NCBI GenBank assembly: GCA_030340625.1
Contig: JAOPHQ010005417.1
Coordinates: 55,001-119,000, forward strand
Direction: 5' to 3'
Source of the DNA: Merluccius polli
Taxonomy: Eukaryota; Chordata; Actinopteri; Gadiformes; Merlucciidae
Length of the DNA: 64,000 nucleotides
The notes under the pieces are model-generated. The model did no database searches and was not told where the DNA came from. It was given only the letters and a program-made list of their open reading frames with translations. Each line of letters begins with the position of its first letter. The first letter of the stretch is position 1. Both the position numbers and the translations under genes were made by a program. Below are positions 44,094 through 61,137 of this stretch, piece by piece.

Positions 44094-46409
44094 GGTCTCC
44101 AATTTCACAAAAATGCCCAGACACTATGACAATATTTATGTACACACAAATACACATCGTACAGAGTGGGTCGATCGATCGATCTATCTATCTATATGTA
44201 TCTATCTCTATATACTACTCTTTAATGTCCTGCTCATTCCATGAGCTGATTTAGCTCTATTGTGCCCTTTTAACTCTCTCTCTCTCTCACCTCTTTTCCC
44301 CTCTCCTCTGCCAGCAGGTTATCTCTCAGTGCCCTCAGTGCCACGGTCACCTCCTCCTTTAGACCCGATGGATGGGAACCAATGCTGCCTGTTCCCGTGG
44401 AAACCTGCAACAACAAAACAACAACCCCCAGTATAATCTTTCAACTGTATATTCCGTGAATATACAGTAAATGTACTGTATACACCATATGGAAAAGGTG
44501 TTTTCGCACAGACAAAATGGCCAGTTTGCCACCAAAACCAAGCACTACAGTAGGCTTCTAATGGTGCAGCGTGCACACACTCAAACTTTTCCCACAGGCC
44601 CCCCCCTAAATACCACATGAATGATTATATCAGTATCTGTCATCTGTAAATATTTGGTATATTGCGTCCTGCTCTCTGTTTATTTCAAGATGAACCAGTT
44701 CGAAGCAAGATTTCTGAGATTGTACAAGGATACGGAGATGGTAGGAAACCCCTGGCACCATTAAACGAACAGCCCACACGTCGCAGTGACTATATTGTAC
44801 CCTGTCGAAATCGCTGTATTCCCCAGCCGCTGGACAGTCTGTGCGAACACACCAATTTGGACGTCGTTTGTAAGTAACTAATGCTTTAGAATAGTGACTG
44901 GCCCTGGTGTTGGAGCCCTCCTCTTCATCACTGTCACTGTTGTTGATGAAACACAGCTGCAGGTTCTTGTGGTTGTGAAATCTGTTGGTGTTAAGGAAGA
45001 GACAGGCAAAGCCAAAGTTCAATTGTGTTTCATTATAGCCAATGAAACAGAAAGGAAAACGTCTGTAAAAGTGTTTTTCATTGAAATGCAATGTGACAGA
45101 AACTAGTCAATATTTATTGTATTACATTTTAACTAAAGTTAAAATTTCCAATGAAAAGTTGGTCATGGCTAACATGTCTGTTGTGGTAACTTGGTAACTT
45201 GATCCTGTATGCTATTATAACTGTAATGGCAAACAGAATAAAAATATAAAATTGTATTTATATTTTTTTAGTTGCACTTTTAAAGTTTAAAGAAATACAC
45301 AAATCAGGCTTTTGGATTTCAGTGTTAGGGTCCATGAATGTACTTCTACTTTACTATGTTTACAGTTGGTATTCCCTTCAAAACAATTTAAATGTACAGT
45401 ATTTAACATATGCATCGTTTCATGTTTTAATCATAAAAGCGCCCATAAACGTGCAAAAAAAAGGTGATAAGCCGCGTGGTATTCTGTGGTTTCTTACCTT
45501 GACGTGACAACGGCAGCGCGACATCTCCGTCTCTCTTCTTCTTCCCTCTCCACCCAGGGAGCACGCCACAGCTCCCCGCGTCTGTCCTCCTCTCTCTCCC
45601 CCAAAAAGGAGCTCCCGCTCTGAGACACAGCAGAGGACAATGTCAAACCGCCGCTATTAAAACAAACAAATAAATACTGGGCCACGTCGTCAATGTCAGT
45701 TATTAAATTATTTAGCTTTTGTTTTTTAAGCTTTTAAACTCTAGCGGTCACTTTAGTTTACTACAACAGACCTAAAAGCCAAGGGAACACATTTAGGCCA
45801 TGTGTCTTAAGTATTGCCCTGAGCTCCCTGGTTGGTAGTTCTGATCAAAACAGGTTAAAAAGGGGTGTGAAGAGCCAAACAGAAGGAGGCGACTGCTATT
45901 AATGATATTGTATGCTTGTGTGCCTTTTTGTGTCTTTGTATCTCAGTGTGTGTGTGTGTGTGAGAGAGTTATAACCCTCCACATAGCGTTAAGAGTGGTT
46001 GACCCCATGACCCCTTCAACTGACCCTGAATCTGTCAGGGTTACTGTCACGGTCTATCGTTCAATCGGGGCATCGACCCCAGAAACCCTTTTTAAATGGG
46101 ACTTCACGTTACATTCATTATGATAGGGAATCGACCCCAGAGCCCTGTCAGGGCGGGGTCTCTGTAAAGGAGGTGACAGGGCATTAACCTCCGCTCTCTC
46201 CCTCTTCTGCTGCTCCTGTTTCTCCAGCTCAGCGATACGCAGGCTGAGGTCCTCCCAGTGCATGATGGGAAGGTGCTGGTCGCCCAGGAGAGACGGTGAA
46301 GGAGTCAGTAGTGGAAGATCTCCCTCCTGCTGGTCTTCTAGGGCGAGGTGGCGACCATCTTCGTCTTTCTCCTCCGTTGTCTCTTCCTCTGCGGACCCTC
46401 CCTCCATCT
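43214..46409 (-). CDS. schip1: schip1-like, schwannomin-interacting protein 1 family
   Basis: Six exons on the minus strand: 46409-46189 (ATG 46407), 45619-45498, 44981-44879, 44404-44291, 44048-43934 and 43308-43214 (stop TAA). Phases agree throughout and give 255 residues. The third exon reads KNLQLCFINNSDSDEEEG, matching the NLQxCFxNDSGSD block of SCHIP1. The last reads ELSSELVSQLLVRDQLRTKQ, then DAMLLDVQDLT, matching the C-terminal coiled coil. SCHIP1 binds the NF2 product schwannomin/merlin and acts at membrane-cytoskeleton sites, in neurons at axon initial segments and nodes. The 3' end of the third exon uses a weak donor (tta|gttact) and is the least certain border. The first exon listed follows an acceptor, so more 5' exons may exist upstream. 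It could be a diverged paralogue rather than the direct orthologue. Confidence 0.85.
43340..44100. repeat. CA/TG runs flanking schip1 exons
   Basis: (CA)n at about 43340-43415 and (TG)n at 43846-43930 lie beside the last two exons. (CA)n at 44058-44092 lies upstream of the fifth-exon acceptor. On the transcribed strand these put UG or CA repeats next to splice sites. A dispersed fish repeat lies at 43508-43640. Confidence 0.88.
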
Positions 46410-46439
46410 CTTAGAGAGAAACACACATCTGATGAGTTA

Positions 46440-47052
46440 CACACACACACACACACACACACACCCATTAAGCCGTAGGAAGTGTGTATGCGTACGTACT
46501 ACGTAGCCTACGTGTGTGTGCGCGTGCGTGTGTGGGTGTGTGCGTTCGTGCGCGTGCGTACGTAGGTACGCATCGATCCGTCTGTCGGGACGACACGACA
46601 AAAAAATCAATTGTCCGTTAGAGTAATTAAAACTCAACAAAAAGTCTTGCCCTAATGTTAACCCCGTTTACGGCTATCACTTTTATCTTTTTCTTTTATC
46701 TTTTAACAACTGTCACCGTATTACAAGGCGACATAATAGCCTATTCATAGCACTTATTGTAGCGGTCGGAGCACGTGCCAGCAGGAATAACACGCGACAC
46801 ATTTAGAAGGAGAAGATACAACAACATGGGGGGGACTGTTAGTTAGTTAGTTAATTAGTTAGTTAGTTAGTTAGTTAGTTAGTTCACGGTCCTGCGTGCT
46901 GAGTAGGCCGGCTCTCTTACTCATTCGTGTCCATGTACATCTGATAGTTGGATATCCGACATTGAGCGCCTCCTCCCCGCAGTCCGGTCCTCCTCAAAGT
47001 CCCTGCGCGGTGTTTTTATTGTATTGTATTGTCGCCTCGTGTGTGTGTGTGT

Positions 47053-47126
<74 letters not shown>

Positions 47127-47306
47127 TCCTCCCCTAGCGAGCCGCGTTAAGTAGCCTTCTCGCTTCAACTTTTTCCTAAACAAGTATGGGAAACACCCTC
47201 TGGAAGGCAAGCCATTCTTTTTCCTTTACCCCCCCCCCACCACCACCACCACCACCCTACCCTCCCACCCATTCCTCCTCCTTCCTCCTCCTCCTCCTCC
47301 TCCTCT

Positions 47307-47340
<34 letters not shown>
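46440..47340. repeat. Simple-repeat-rich region
   Basis: It holds (CA)n at 46440-46464, a GT-rich tract at 46510-46565, (GTTA)n at 46838-46884, (TG)n then (TC)n at 47040-47122, and CCT/CAC and poly-C runs at 47228-47340. No coding exon was recognised. Confidence 0.85.
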
Positions 47341-47469
47341 ATGGCCGCATTCCCACTTTTTTTTTAACCTTATCCCCTATGGACTATGGATACCCGTCAG
47401 TCTCCATAGTCCTTCAGGCACCGCGAGAAACGACGGGTTTCTCCCCCCCGCTGTGATTCGCGGACGCAC

Positions 47470-47765
47470 AGATTCCCTCGCGCGTCTTTGACATTTCGGC
47501 GGCGGCGGCGCGCGCACTTGTTTGTTGAAGGCGCGCGCGGCGCGGCGCGGCGCGGCCTGACGTTCCAGCGGGAAAGGGAGGCGACGTGTTTTAGTTTTTT
47601 AGGATGTGCGCCGAAGGGGTTAAGAATGGCGGCCAGGGTATCCGATTTCACCGTTTTTCTAGATGACTGAAACCAGATGGCGGACTTGTGTCGTGTAAAG
47701 ACCGTGGTCCGTAACGGCGCGGTCGGTTCACGTGAAGACGTATAGCAGCCCTGCTGTGTTAACTT
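47470..47765. promoter_or_regulatory. CpG-rich putative promoter with YY1-like motifs
   Basis: GC- and CpG-dense sequence (ggcggcggcggcgcgcgc, gcgcgcggcgcggcgcgg) with two YY1-like sites (gaatggcggcc near 47625 and cagatggcgga near 47671). It lies between schip1 (-) and the PABIR-like gene (+), so it may serve either or both. Confidence 0.5.
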
Positions 47766-47947
47766 GTTGACGTGTGTTAACACTTGTGACCCAAAATGTC
47801 CAAACAAGTTGCTTTGCCATTTCTGTTGCAACGCCGTATATACCATTGTGGAGGACATCATGGGAATGGAATTTATTTAGGGATGCATTGTTTCACTACA
47901 ACTTTTTTTCTTTGTTTGCTATAAATTCTACTTGACTTTCAAATGTC

Positions 47948-47949
<2 letters not shown>

Positions 47950-48000
<51 letters not shown>

Positions 48001-48260
48001 GTGTGTGTGTGTGCGCGCGCGAGTTATATATAGCCCCTTTACCTACGTTTAACTGCAATTGTTGTTGCATTTTGTCATATTTTATTTAGTTAATTGTTTG
48101 ACTTATTTTATGTTTGCCTTTATTTTATTTTATGTTAGCTTATTTTTACTCCAAACCCTGCATTACCTTCCCACCTTTGCATTGCACCTTTGTATTGCGA
48201 CTGTTGCACAGCAATTTCCCTCAGGATAAGTAAAGCTTCTTGAATCTTGAATCTTACCAT
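47950..48260. other. TG run and LINE 3' tail fragment
   Basis: A (TG)n tract (47951-48013) is followed at about 48200-48260 by gcaatttccctcaggataag and gaatctt repeats. This is the common 3' end of fish LINEs. Confidence 0.6.
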
Positions 48261-48959
48261 ATTGTTGTCTCAGACACTAGGCCTCGGTCAAAAAACGAAA
48301 TTCTCAAAAGGTCATTCATTTCCCTGGTCAAACCATACACACACAACAACGTTAAAGTGAGAAACGTCCCTAATAACCACGGCGTTATGATGAATATATG
48401 TATAGTATATTAATATGTATAGCAATGGGTTTCATTACACACCCACCACTTTCTCACCTCTTTTGCAACGTCGTCTGGGCTGTAATACCCCTCGCGGCCA
48501 GGCGGGGTCGCTGTTGCACAGTTGATAAAGTACCTGTATTGGGTGAAGGGGACTATGTTGTAAAATCTTCCAAATAGTTACATTTGGGAAATTCCTTTCA
48601 TTGTTTTTAAAGATTTACTCGCCATTGCTGATGCTGATATGGACAACTTTGGCTAAGGATTGTCTACACATCTCAAGGTTGTTGTTTCTTTTCGAAAAGC
48701 CACGACGTGCTATTTTGTTCTGAGGCTGACTGGGTTTTGCTGCAAACCAAGTTCTGACGTTAGCTGGACAGCTAATCCTAAAAGTCACGTCACTTTTTAG
48801 ATGCCTATTAAAAGTTAACTTCACCGTGTGGCCACCAATACGCGGATACGATTTTAATGCTCGGTCCAAACTCGACGTTGAATGCTTTATTTTCCTTTTG
48901 GCGAGGTTTTTCGTACGTGTCCCATATTTTTCGTTTTAAACAGCGAGATAGCCGTCGTC

Positions 48960-49204
48960 GCTACACATGACCAATGACAGCTTCACATTCAACATAACCA
49001 GGCTGCTGTGTTTGAGGACGACCATGCAATAGGCCACAGAAAGTGGCGACATTATCCCCCCGCTGACTTGGCGGCTCCGAGCTCGGTTCATGTGAGGCCT
49101 GCGGGTTCGGGCTTCCAGCGGGCTTGGGTAGAGCCTGGCGCCGCCGCAGAGTGACTGGTGTCCGGCCGCCGAAGCCGCCAGGTCCCGGGCCGGAAAGCCT
49201 CAGG
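48960..49204 (+). promoter_or_regulatory. GC-rich 5' region of the PABIR-like gene
   Basis: CpG-rich sequence (ggcgccgccgcag, ccgccgaagccgccagg) directly precedes the start codon at 49205. It is the likely 5' UTR and promoter. Confidence 0.5.
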
Positions 49205-53023
<3,819 letters not shown>

Positions 53024-56000
53024 CACTTGTAACCCAGACACCACCACCACCACCGCCGCCACCCCAGACACCACCACCCCAGACACCACCACCACCCCCA
53101 CCCAGCTCCATCAGCCTATCAGCACGCCTGCAATACTGGAGGTCAGGATGATTTGCTGGGACATCGGTAACTTCAACCACTTATCATTCTTTATTTTGCA
53201 TGCGTAGGAGCGTGATCTATGTCCCGCCCATCACTGCTGTACCATCGGAGTTGAGGTGGCGTGTGCTTCGTTTGGCGCCGCGATTACGTTCTGACACGTT
53301 ATCACGCGTCCATGTTAGACACTGCTTCTGCTGGATAGAAGAGTGTCCTCTTGGACTGGGAGCACTTAGCATTGAAGTCACTCGGTGGAACGTCGTTCAT
53401 GGACTTGACATCGTGTTCTCTAGCTTTGAATGACGCACGCGCGTGGAGCAGGACGCGTAGCTTCTGGGAGTCCGATCGGTCAGGCCGCTCATACGTCTCC
53501 TCTCGGGCCTGTTGACCATTGAGGTGGGAGTCCACATAGGGGGACCTTGTATGGTCTTCTGGTTTCCATCAGCTGGTTGGATACATTCCAAATGGCGTTG
53601 TATTTTAGTTCTTGAGTTGTAATCAAGATGTTGGGAGCCGCGTGGGGCAGATACATTATGTAGTCAGGTTAGACTAGGGGGGATTATTATCAATAACCAT
53701 GTACGATTTGCTAACGAAATTCAGAGCAAAGTCCGTGACCCTTCAGTACTGTCTTCATGCTATATCGTCATGTTCTTCTGACAGAGCCAGGTTCAAGGCA
53801 TGCCACTTCACTTCATTGTAAGTGTTGCTTAGTGACGTAAATTGTAGTTTCTACAGTGTATCAGTTTTTTCCAGAAGTGTCTTCAAGTCGGATCTACGCC
53901 TCAGTTCTTTATACTAGGTTGTAGCCTAGATTTGGTTTATGACCATTGAAAAGATGTCCCTGCACCATGAAAGATCAGTAACGTTTTGAAGGGCTTGATC
54001 TGAATTATCTGACTTGGTTCTGGGTGGAAGAATGCACCCATGTAGAGGAGCCTGTGTGCTCTATGTTTCTATGTTGATATTGTATCTATATGTGAATACT
54101 GTACACATGAACAGGACTTGCTACAACTAGCATTGCTGCCTTTTCTTTAGCCAGGGGTATTTGTTTTTAATTGTGCATATTGAATCCCCAAGCAAATCTC
54201 TTTACACCCAACCCATGCTTTGGTTTGTTTTTGCAATAGTTTGTATGATGTATCCAAATCTACACGTGTAATAAGCACACAAGATGTCTAAAAAAGACAG
54301 CAATCTTACAAGCAGGTTTTGCGCCTGAATGGACTGAATGTCCTTAGTATGACATCATCGTTCATTCGTTCTGGAGGTTTCATCTGCATACTTTTTATAT
54401 TAAACTTTCAATGGGAGGAGCAAGTGGGTCTTTGTGTTCTGAACGGAGCCCTTATTTTTTCACAACAATGGAAACATAAGTTTCCTGAGCTTATTCCATT
54501 TAATTTCTTTCGGTATCGAAAGGTCTGAAGTCAAATGTATTCACTTTGTCCATTGGGAGTAATTAAAGATATTTAAAGCTAAACAACAACATGAATAGCA
54601 ACATACCTGTGATATGTTCTCACCGACACATCAACAAGGAAAGAAAAAAGAATGTGACGTCACAACGGAAAACACATTCAGAATTTTGGCTTTATGTGAC
54701 TTTTCACTTTTTAAATATGTAAATAGTGAAAAAAATACCAATTTAAAAGGAACAAAATTGAGTACACTTGAGCGAGTTGAAATGTGGAACTTACCTATTT
54801 TCCACTTCTACCAGTTTGCACATTATCAGATAGAGCATAGGTTTTTGTAATCTTTATTAGCATTGTTGCATAAAGCGTGCAGCACAATATTTTACACAAT
54901 GTTTTCTTTCTTGTTGTTTTTTTGTTTTTGTTTTTTCCTGAAAATTAAGCTTAAAAGTCAAAAGTGTATCTGTTCTGGATCAAAGACATGTTTGATGTTG
55001 GATGGAATATTTTCTGTTGCTTTGCTTTCTTGTTGTCCAGCTGTGTTTTCGGATGTGAAAAATAGCTTTTTCAGGACAATCACTAGGACTTTCTAGGAGT
55101 TAAAGGAATTAGCCTTTTCCCCAGCCAATTTTCTGCCAAGTGTTGTGAATTGCTATCTTGGGCAGTACAGTTTGTAAAAGTAAACAGTGTAATGCTTGCT
55201 GTGGATGCTTGTTCAACATTTTTTTAAGTGAATGGTGTTCTCCCTTTGGTTTAAAACTATCATGCTCTTTATATTATATTAAGTCTCTAGCCCATCAGGA
55301 TATACTGCTCTAAGACAACAATTGCCAAACCCTATATTTATACTTTCGTTGTTGTATAGTCGTGACGTTTAGCTTTAATCTTGTTTGAGTTAAGTGTTTG
55401 CTGTCCCTTGTATTTGAAACTCACATCAATATGAGCTGTAACTTAAATGACATCATCCTAGTTCTTGAATGTATTAGAACTCCAAAGAAAATAATTTTTG
55501 AGACCAAATAAAGAATTACATTTTTTATAAATGCCATCAATTACATCCCCTGGGGGGGGAGCTTCTCCCCATGGGGAATGTAATCTTTAGAGATAACTAT
55601 TTTAAAAAGACCCATACATGTACTTTTCATTCTGTGCAGTGGGAGTTAGTGTAGTTGTTAAATATACAGATGTCTCCTATTCAAAGAGAAAAGGCTATGT
55701 TTGTTTGTTTGTCTGTGTTCATTACATGTGCTTTTGGCACATTGTGCGTCAATGTCTTATGTTGAGAGGTAACAGCAGCAGCCTTATCTGGAGGTCTCTG
55801 GTACTCTATGGGGAAACCAGTCCCCCTTTGTCTTCCGGATGACTTCAGAACACAAAGTATCTTACCTCACAGGTTATTTTTGGCCTGTGTCGGATATATC
55901 AGTAAAACAACACAGCAACGAGTCTACATAACCGTTTTTATCAATGCTGTTCCTGAAACGACAATATTCTTCCATAATCTGACTTTCCCAGTAATGCCAA

Positions 56001-58743
56001 AATCCAAAGATTTTCTGGAATTTGGAGCCACATTGTATTTTGAATGTTATATAATTTGAACTAAAAATGTCGTATTCCATACAGCGATTGACACCATACA
56101 TGAAACACATGCACAATGAAACCGAAGTCACAAGGATTTCACTTGTGATGCAAGCAAAGTTAATGTATTTACAATTCACCTGGAATTGTTTTCCTTACTT
56201 GTTTCACAGTTGTTGCTGTTCATGTTGAAGGTCTTTTAATTTCCTTGTCTTGCAAAATTTGCAATTACTTATTTCTGTGTTTATGAGTGACATTGAATGT
56301 GAAATTCAACGTGTTTTTGCGAACCGGAAAACAGTGGACGTTCACGTGGCACTCCCATTTGCCTCGGGATACGTTCAACTATGAAATCTAAATGTACAGC
56401 CCCTGAAGCCAATGATGACGATTCCTGAACTCTTATGTTCATGAGAATGTTGAACATGGGAAGCAGTTTCAGCATCCGTGTTATAAAGATGGAGAAGGCA
56501 TGCCGAGGAATCATTAGAAATGTATTGTGAAAGCACATCTACAACTGCACATAGAGCTATTTTTTTCTCTACATATGAAAAAATATTATGTATTTTTTAA
56601 AATATATATTTTCATTCATTCCGTTCAGTGTCCCCTGGCTGTAATATGTACAAAGAATGCTACATTTTATAGTGAAAAGAATGCAAATACACCTTATGAT
56701 TATATATTGTATATGAAAAGTATTGAATAAATTGTATTATACCAAAACCTTTATAAATGTCTTATTTTTTCCTCGCCTTTCCAAGTCCAACGGGCTCCAA
56801 TAGCAAAATGTCTTGAGGTAGAAGGTAGGTAGGTCTCACTATAACATCTACACAGTGTGTATATGTGTAAATATACTGTATATGAGATGAGATTCAATTT
56901 ATTGTCACTAGTCACAAGTACCAGCGAAATGAGCCATATATGAGAAAGACGAGTCACAATTTTAGTTTTTACTTAACAGCATGAAAGGTTGGTTAATACA
57001 TAACTCATGGCAACGTGTTGGTATATTGAAACGATTATCATGCTTTCCGTTGAAAGAAAGTACACAGTAAGCTCCTCGGGGGTTTGGTGCCACTATACAC
57101 TGTCAAACACATCACGTTATCTACACAAACACATTTTCCTTTTCAGAAATCGTTGTTTGTTGTTTGTTTGTTGACCAGTACTCAACCTTCCTACCTACAT
57201 TAAAATACTAGTCTGGTAGATGTATTCAAATTATAGCTCAATCAACCTGTACATAATTCTTTATGAAAAATAAGAGCACTAGGTAAAGTGTGGTTAAGAA
57301 TATGATATATTGACTAGTTGTAAGTGTATCCAGATTAAGTCATATTTCCACAGAACCAGTTGTGAATTGAGATAATCCAGGCATGTACATGAAACTGGAT
57401 GTTAACAGACACATAACTGAACTGGGGATTTTGACCAAACAATATCATTCCTAATTAATTGTACACAAACCTTACATATAAAAAAGTGATGTGTTTGCTA
57501 TATCAAAGTATTCTGTGTTTGTCAACCAGGAGCATCGTTTGTGCTATAAAAAAGTACTAAAATCCTTTGAGTGGCTGGTTTGTTACTGCCATTTTTACCC
57601 AAACCTAACAAAAAGCTACAATTAGATACTGTATTTATCTGCATGTTGTTTTTTTTCCTAAAAGATAAATAACATAAAAATGGTCTTGGAAAAAAAACAA
57701 AACAACAAAAAAAAACATCCGTGTTGAGATAGAAAACCCGAGTAATGTTTGCGTTTTTATATCTGGTCAAAGTTCTGTCCAGGTGGTTTTGCACAGAACC
57801 ATAGCTCGCTAGTTCCTGGACCAGGTCCCATCCAGAGCCCGGCTTATACAGTCTGCTTTGTGTTGTTTCACTTCCTTTTCACCAACAACAAGTCGGAAAA
57901 CTCTGAGAACGGTGAGGTGTGGAGTTCAGCGGGAAAGCAGAGGAAGATCGCTCGAGTTCATGATGAGGCTGGAGTCCAGGTTGAGGCTCTCTGGAGTGGA
58001 GGAGACAGGAGAGGAATGCTGGTTAGCTGAGCGGGAGCACTAGAAGCTAGGAGCACATTGATTACGACAGCGTCTCCAGCCGAATTAAAAAGGTGCCAGA
58101 ACTCTCATTAGACGCAATGCTGATGGCTCTGGTGGAGCTTAGGGGTCAGGCTCAACTACTGCAGCTTAGTGGGCCTTATTCACCTAGCGGCCACATTCAG
58201 TTATTCACCTAGCGGCCACATTCAGTTCCATCCGCCCAGTTGGCGGTTAGAACCAAGATGGAACCAAGATGGCCATGAGGTGAATAAGGCGCGTGGGCTA
58301 CATGGACACCGTGATCACATCATAACTAATGACTATTTAGTCATTTATCAGACACTTTTATCCAAAGCGATTTACAGTGAATTCAGATACTTGTCATTAA
58401 GGAGCAGGTAGGGGTTAGGGGGCATCTCGCTCAAGGATGCCTACAGGTTAGACCAGTGGTTCTCAACCGGTGGGGCGCGGACACTCTCCCAGGGGGGCGC
58501 GGGTTCAAAAAGGAGGACAAATACGCGTCCGGCTTTAGGCCAGACTGTCCGGTTTTTCAAAGCCCTGTCCCCCGTCGGCCGTAGGTCTGCGGTGTGTTAC
58601 TATTGCTCACATTTTGGTATTGGGAGAATTGGGATTGAATTGATTGACTATTAATGCCATTTCTATAGAAAACTTGATAATGACACGTTAGTGACCACCT
58701 GTACTCTCATATGTGCCAAAAATATTAACCATCAAAGTGCACT
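53024..58743. other. PABIR-like 3' UTR and intergenic sequence
   Basis: It is AT-rich with no further exon recognised. Poly(A) signals at 55506 and 56725 suggest a long 3' UTR. A repeat fragment (ttcaatttattgtcacta) lies at about 56885-56945, a MITE-like block at 58172-58291 and the dispersed fish repeat at 58340-58450. Confidence 0.5.
58172..58291. mobile_element. Short MITE-like element
   Basis: Inverted ends ggccttattcacct and gccttattcacct enclose two direct copies of ttattcacctagcggccac. No coding content. Confidence 0.55.
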
Positions 58744-59745
58744 TTAAGGACTTATTTTTTCACCTTGGTCAAAGTTGAGTTTCTTGCTGGAAGAGCCGTC
58801 TCCGAGGCCCTCGATGGCTACCAGGTCACTGTTGACGTCCGAGTCGTTCAGGGCACTGAGCGTCACGTCTATAAATGGAGGAGAGGAAATATGGAACATG
58901 GAATAGAGGAGAGGCAATAGCCACTTTGACTTGTCATCTCCATACAGCTGTGACATGACTCAGAGTTGTGATGTTGTAATTGCCATACTAGTGAGACAAT
59001 GGGAGCAGCGCTGTCCCCATCCAATTCATGTCTGAAAATGCCAGGAGCGGTTTTAATTATTCTAGAATTAATTCTAATTAATTTTATTGAATGTAAACAG
59101 AGGAACAGTTGTATTCTCATGTTGGTCTAAAAGAAACCATACAATAATGACACAATGTACCACACCTATATTTAGAGTGTAGCAACTGTGTTTGCTTGGC
59201 AATAGCACTCACCTGCAGTCTTTTGCTTCTTGATGGGCGGTGCCATAGAGGGGCTGTTCTGCATGCCTGTAGCCACCACGACCTGCGAGGTTTGCACGGC
59301 GATCATGGTGGGGGCGGGCTGTGTCGGCGGGGGTGCCATGGCGACCGCAGTCTTCTTAATGGTCTTCTTGGGGGACTCTGAGGAGATGGGGACTCTGCTG
59401 TCCTCGTACAGCTTCCTCTTCACAGTGCTCTTTATCTGGGCTCTGCACATGTTGGGACACACGTGGATGCTTTCCCATGACTACGTGACACCCTGGTCAA
59501 ACACCTATGCTGATTATTATTCTCCAACATAGGCCGGTCTGCTTAACTGAAATGGCTTCGTATGAATGTGCACACGGGCATTTTGGTGTCAGCAACACAC
59601 ACGCAAGTTGTTACAGCACGTTTAATTTTTTTAAAATAAAATACACAAATTGTATTGTTACATACACTACCAATTTGCTCACCAATTTGCTTTAATGGCC
59701 AAATACATACAATGGTTAACTAATGGTTAATATGATTTTTGGACT

Positions 59746-59782
<37 letters not shown>

Positions 59783-60122
59783 GATAAGAGAAGTTGAGAC
59801 TTACACAGTGCGCTCTTTAATCACTGTGCTGATGTTGTTCAAGTCATCCCCAAAGCGTTTCACCGCCAAACGAAGCAGCTCGATTTCCGTCTCCGTCCAT
59901 TTGGCTCTAAAACAGAGAGAGAGAGAGAGAAAGACAGGCTTACAATAAGAAACCACACAGATGTCATCTTGCCTCGGATGACCCAAAAACATAACCACAA
60001 CAACCGCACAAAAATGTGTCTTTGGTGCAAAACGCAAAAAGGCGCATCTCCCAACTGGAGGAGTACCACCAGCCACCAAAGACACATTTTGCACCAAAGA
60101 CACATTTTACCACCAGCCACAA

Positions 60123-60174
<52 letters not shown>

Positions 60175-60324
60175 AGTGTTCAGGTCTTACCCTGCAGGGC
60201 TGGAGTCGGACACGGGGTGCAGCTGCATGGTCAGCTCCCCCAGCTTGGTGAAGGCAGCGCCCGCCGCCGAGAAGATCTCACCCACCTGCCAGACGTCCAA
60301 CCAACACCGACAATGAGAGACGAT

Positions 60325-60358
<34 letters not shown>

Positions 60359-60373
60359 CACACACACACATTT

Positions 60374-60411
<38 letters not shown>

Positions 60412-60599
60412 TTGCAAACACACACACACACACACACACATTTGAAAACACACACACACACACACACACACATTTCCACACACACACACACATACACACA
60501 CACACCCCCAATCATTTGTGTTTTTACATTTAAAAGCTGCTTTGTGAAACCCCGGGTTTTTTTAAGGCTAGGACTTACTTTAGCAGAGGCAGAAGTCAT
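58744..60599 (-). CDS. bap18: bap18 (C17orf49), chromatin complexes subunit BAP18
   Basis: Five exons on the minus strand: 60599-60579 (MTSASAK), 60285-60191, 59906-59805, 59442-59213 and 58868-58744 (stop TAA). All phases agree and give 190 residues against 172 in human. The protein opens MTSASAKVGEIFSAAGAAFT, then has a Myb/SANT domain (AKWTETEIELLRLAVKRFGD, then DLNNISTVIKERTVAQIK), a VKRKLYED block, a Pro/Ala-rich middle and PPIKKQK. The near-invariant end is DVTLSALNDSDVNSDLVAIE followed by KKLNFDQ. BAP18 is a nuclear subunit of NURF and MLL1-type chromatin complexes and recognises H3K4me3-marked promoters. The last residues (GEKISP) replace the usual single Ala, so the C-terminus is extended. 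It lies head-to-head with rnasek. Confidence 0.95.
59748..59780. repeat. (CA)n after bap18 exon 3
   Basis: A CA run lies about 25 bp beyond the exon 3 donor (minus strand). It is a UG run in the transcript. Confidence 0.85.
60124..60505. repeat. (TC)n and (CA)n tracts around bap18 exon 2
   Basis: (TC)n at 60124-60170 and a compound CA tract with spacers tttgcaaa at 60327-60505 lie on either side of the 95-nt exon 60191-60285. Confidence 0.88.
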
Positions 60600-61137
60600 T
60601 TCGATGAGGTATTTCGGAAAGTTGGTGTGCACTTTGGTTTTCTTTCGTTCAAAACATAAACAATGCACAATGCTAACTGCTAGCTTGCGACTGCATCCGT
60701 ACGTTGCGTTAGCGGGCTTCCATTGAGGTTGACGGGATTATCGCTCAAAAACGAGAGACGCCGAATATGAAAGTTGAGCTGTTTAAATTAAAGCTATCTT
60801 TGGCTATATTGTGTAAACGCTAACTAAATATCGCAAAGTACACACATTTTTGCGAATGTTGAGGTAAAAAAAAAAAGAAATACTGCGCGAATTTGCTGCT
60901 TGAATCTCATTGGTGTGTCTAAAGGAAATGGGCGGGATATATTTCCTGACGGGCTGTGATTGGCCCTCTGGTTTCAGATGACGATCGTGGCCGAAGTTGA
61001 CCGAAATCCCCCGAACAGCTTACAACCAACCACAGAGCAAAGAGCTGATGGGGCCTGGACTGACTGTCACTCTTCGACGAAACGACGTTTCTTTTATTAA
61101 AACACTTACTTGGACATATTAGAGTAGGCAGAGAAAA
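60600..61137. promoter_or_regulatory. Shared bap18-rnasek divergent promoter
   Basis: Only about 540 bp separate the two start codons, on opposite strands. It contains inverted CCAAT boxes (ctcattggtg near 60909, gattggccc near 60959) and a ggcggg motif, and no simple repeat, unlike most of the window. Confidence 0.7.

Noticed and set aside
57749..58043. Small plus-strand frames between PABIR and bap18
   Set aside because: No splice logic, no recognisable family and low-complexity composition.
60016..60726. 236-residue plus-strand frame across the bap18 gene
   Set aside because: Runs through (TC)n and (CA)n tracts and is antisense to real bap18 exons.
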